Origin: Planctomycetota bacterium
Lineage (GTDB): Bacteria > Planctomycetota > Planctomycetia > Pirellulales > UBA7805
DNA: 64,000 nucleotides
Reading direction: 5' to 3'
Assembly (NCBI GenBank): GCA_003389215.1
Contig: QQVP01000071.1
Coordinates: 1-64,000 of the forward strand
Shown: in pieces, positions 61,874 through 64,000 of the stretch
Layout: every line of letters begins with the position of its first letter
How positions within the stretch are numbered: the stretch's first letter is position 1
Made by a program: the position numbers and the translations under genes
Notes under the pieces: model-generated
Databases searched by the model: none
Told to the model about the DNA's origin: nothing
Seen by the model: the letters and a program-made list of their open reading frames with translations, nothing else

Positions 61874-63643
61874 TCAACGGCTGATTTTGATCGAGAGTTC
61901 CTTGAGCTGCTTCGACTCGACTTCGTCGGGCGCCCGTGTCATCAGGTCGGTCGCTCTTTGTGTCTTCGGAAAGGCGATGCAGTCGCGCAGGCTCGCCAAT
62001 CCGCCAAAGAGCATCACGAAGCGATCGATTCCCAGGGCGATGCCACCGTGGGGGGGCGCGCCGAATTTTAGGGCGTCCATCAGAAAGCCGAAACGCTCGG
62101 CCGCTGTCGCCTCGTCGATGCCGAGGATGTCGAACACCTTCTGTTGGGTCTGGGGATCGTGAATTCGGATCGTGCCACCGCCCGCTTCCGAGCCGTTGAT
62201 TACCAAATCATAGGCCTGAGCGCGGCACCTGGCCGGGTCGGTCTCGAGAAGTTCCAGGTCTTGTTTGCGCGGCGCCGTGAAGGGGTGATGCATTGCGGTC
62301 CAGCCGCCGGTCTCCTCGTCGAACTCGAACATGGGAAACTCGATCACCCAGGAGAAGTTCATCGTCTTCGGATCGTAGAGTTTCAATTCCGCGCCGAGTC
62401 GATTGCGTAGCCCATTGAGGGCCTTGCAGGTGACCGACCAGTCGTCGGCGATGAACAGCAGTAGATCGCCTGGTTCGGCCTGCATGCGATCGCGAATGGC
62501 GGCCAGCAGCTCGTCCTCGAAATTCTTGGCGATCGGCGAGGCCAGCGTGCCGTCGTCTTCGACCTTGAACCAGGCGAGTCCCTTGGCCCCGAAATCCTGC
62601 TGAACGTAGGTCGTCAACTCGTCGATGCCCTTGCGCGAATAGTTATCGCGAGCGCCCTTGGCGTTGATACCGCGGACGCGACCGCCGCCATCGGCCACAC
62701 CACGAAAGACACGGAACTCGGTCTTGGCGGCCAGGTCCGTCAGGTCGATCAGCTCCATGCCAAAACGCAAGTCGGGGGCATCGTGGCCAAACCGTTCCAT
62801 CGCCTCGTCATAGGTCATCCGCGGTAGCGGCAGGCGGACGTCCAATCCCAGCAGGTCTTTTGCGAGCCGCGCGACCAACAGATCGATCATGCCCATGACG
62901 TCGTCCATTTCGACGAACGCCATCTCCATGTCGAGCTGGGTGAATTCCGGCTGGCGATCGGCCCGCAGGTCTTCGTCGCGAAAACAACGGGCGACCTGCA
63001 CGTAGCGGTCGTATCCCGCGATCATCAAAATCTGTTTGTACAGCTGCGGCGATTGGGGCAGGGCGAAGAACTTGCCGGGATGTACGCGACTCGGCACCAG
63101 ATAGTCGCGGGCTCCCTCGGGCGTGCTGCGCCCGAGCACCGGCGTTTCCACGTCGATGAACTGGTGCTCCTCGAAGTGATCGCGCATCCCTTTGACGATG
63201 GCGCTGCGGAGCAGCAACGCCTGCTGCATCTCCTCCCGACGCAGATCGATGAACCGGTACTTCAACCGCAGGTCTTCGCCGGGCAGTTCGACGGCACCGG
63301 GCTGAAACGGGGGATTGTCACATTCATTGAGAATCTGCAGCTCGCTGATGCGGACTTCGATCTCACCGGTCGCCAGTTTCGGGTTCACGGTGCCTTCGGG
63401 ACGCGGGGCGACCGTGCCGGTGACCGACAACACGAATTCGGAGCGGACTTGCCGTGCGAGTTGCTGAGCCTGCTCGCCACTCTCGGGGCTGGCCACGACC
63501 TGCGTGTAGCCGTAGCGATCGCGTAGATCGATGAAGAGCAGACCCTCGCCGTGATCGCGATAGGTATCGACCCAACCGCAGAGCGTGACCTGCTGGCCGA
63601 CGTTCTCCGCTCGCAATTCGCCGCAAGTGTGGCTTCGTAACAA
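61874..63643 (-). CDS. aspS: Aspartyl-tRNA synthetase
   Basis: Charges tRNA-Asp (or Asp/Asn if non-discriminating). A TTG start at 63643 is supported by AAGGAG seven bases upstream and gives 589 aa, the usual length for bacterial AspRS. An OB-fold anticodon-binding domain (LCGWVDTYRDHGEGLLFIDLRDRYG) is followed by class II motifs: QSPQLYKQILMIAGYDRY, motif 2 FRDEDLRADRQPEFTQLDMEM, and motif 3 GIALGIDRFVML. The GAD insertion domain (about 290-400) is present. No gatCAB genes are nearby, so tRNA-Asn mischarging cannot be judged. Confidence 0.96.
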   Translation of the reverse strand: MLRSHTCGELRAENVGQQVTLCGWVDTYRDHGEGLLFIDLRDRYGYTQVVASPESGEQAQQLARQVRSEFVLSVTGTVAPRPEGTVNPKLATGEIEVRISELQILNECDNPPFQPGAVELPGEDLRLKYRFIDLRREEMQQALLLRSAIVKGMRDHFEEHQFIDVETPVLGRSTPEGARDYLVPSRVHPGKFFALPQSPQLYKQILMIAGYDRYVQVARCFRDEDLRADRQPEFTQLDMEMAFVEMDDVMGMIDLLVARLAKDLLGLDVRLPLPRMTYDEAMERFGHDAPDLRFGMELIDLTDLAAKTEFRVFRGVADGGGRVRGINAKGARDNYSRKGIDELTTYVQQDFGAKGLAWFKVEDDGTLASPIAKNFEDELLAAIRDRMQAEPGDLLLFIADDWSVTCKALNGLRNRLGAELKLYDPKTMNFSWVIEFPMFEFDEETGGWTAMHHPFTAPRKQDLELLETDPARCRAQAYDLVINGSEAGGGTIRIHDPQTQQKVFDILGIDEATAAERFGFLMDALKFGAPPHGGIALGIDRFVMLFGGLASLRDCIAFPKTQRATDLMTRAPDEVESKQLKELSIKISR

Positions 63644-63845
63644 CAGTTCGCTCCTTAGCGGTCGCGGTTCGATTGGGGATTCTTCGATTGGGATTTCGCA
63701 GCTGCGGCCCGGCCGACGTCGATGTCAGCTCGACCAGGTTGGCCCGCGGCAGTGGCTTCCTGCGAAGGCTCGCCGGCTCGGTGCAAACGGGGCATTTTAG
63801 ACGGAACCGGGCGAACTTCAAAGCCGGCCGCCAGGCTTCGCATCG

Positions 63846-64000
63846 TCACTCGGCCGCAATTCGAGCCGCCAATTCCGCCACGTTTGTCTGATCGGACATG
63901 CCGATCCAGCGGCACTCCGAGAGACCGCGAAACCAGATCAGCTGTCGACGCGCGAATTGCCGCGTGCGGGCTTTGGTCAACTCGATCGTTTGCGGCAGAT
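63846..64000 (-). CDS. miaA: tRNA dimethylallyltransferase, C-terminal fragment
   Basis: Partial gene running out of the window at its 5' side. The minus strand encodes LPQTIELTKARTRQFARRQLIWFRGLSECRWI, then a short tail ending in TGA. KTRQFARRQLxWF is a hallmark of the MiaA C-terminus, which binds tRNA. It is not in the ORF track because it is short. Enzyme attaches the isopentenyl group to A37 of tRNA. 200 bases lie between it and aspS. Confidence 0.85.
   Translation of the reverse strand, partial: LPQTIELTKARTRQFARRQLIWFRGLSECRWIGMSDQTNVAELAARIAAE

Overview
The window reads as one continuous stretch of a high-GC planctomycete chromosome, most likely Pirellulales. Evidence: two Ser/Thr kinases with planctomycete-style transmembrane architectures, tandem DUF1571 proteins, an NPYAAP-headed membrane protein, an FHA protein beginning [15 protein letters not shown], a PEP-CTERM protein, a reduced mraZ-rsmH locus, and lpxC/lpxA/Skp genes for lipid A. 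Gene density is about 90 percent on both strands and composition looks even. I found no insertion sequence, phage, CRISPR array, tRNA or rRNA; the one RNA gene is rnpB. The order assignment is inference from gene content. LAYOUT. 1-11.8 kb: end of a Gly-rich protein, RluA-type pseudouridine synthase, a giant LRR kinase (minus), a three-gene membrane glycosyl-transfer operon (flippase-like, GT2, GT-C-like; minus), DUF502 protein and a Pro-rich membrane-anchored protein. 11.9-16.9 kb: YhaN/YhaO-like DNA repair pair with an extreme acidic tail. 17-19 kb: acylphosphatase and an orphan ABC-2 permease. 19-22.7 kb: Skp - LpxC - LpxA - Gfo/Idh/MocA outer-membrane operon. 23-29 kb: Toprim/DUF2934 protein, PEP-CTERM repeat protein with a sigma-54 promoter and three palindromes, M28 peptidase. 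29.5-39.8 kb: receiver protein plus FHA-GAF histidine kinase, MsrA, secreted PPC protein, small membrane proteins, MBL hydrolase, two DUF1571 paralogues, alpha/beta hydrolase, molybdenum-carrier-like protein. 39.9-43 kb: LysM protein - RsmH - MraZ with a clear MraZ operator. 43.4-51.3 kb: QueA, Nudix, cysteine desulfurase, HflX, RsgA, FHA protein, TIGR01212 radical SAM. 51.4-54.8 kb: rnpB, ribbon-helix-helix protein, TIM-barrel lipoprotein, a UGA-containing ArsC-like selenoprotein with its SECIS-like hairpin, and a flavin reductase-like protein. 55.2-64 kb: second Ser/Thr kinase, OPT transporter, mono-heme cytochrome, cysteine-less redoxin lipoprotein, AspS and the C-terminus of MiaA. HOW IT FITS TOGETHER. 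The window is mainly housekeeping (RNA modification, translation GTPases, lipid A, cell-envelope glycosylation) interleaved with planctomycete signalling and surface proteins. The most notable signals are an in-frame UGA exactly at the first position of a redox CxxC motif, followed at the right distance by a bacterial-type SECIS hairpin; a sigma-54 promoter with three helically phased 18-bp palindromes upstream of the PEP-CTERM gene; and a four-box MraZ operator placed over the predicted transcription start of mraZ.
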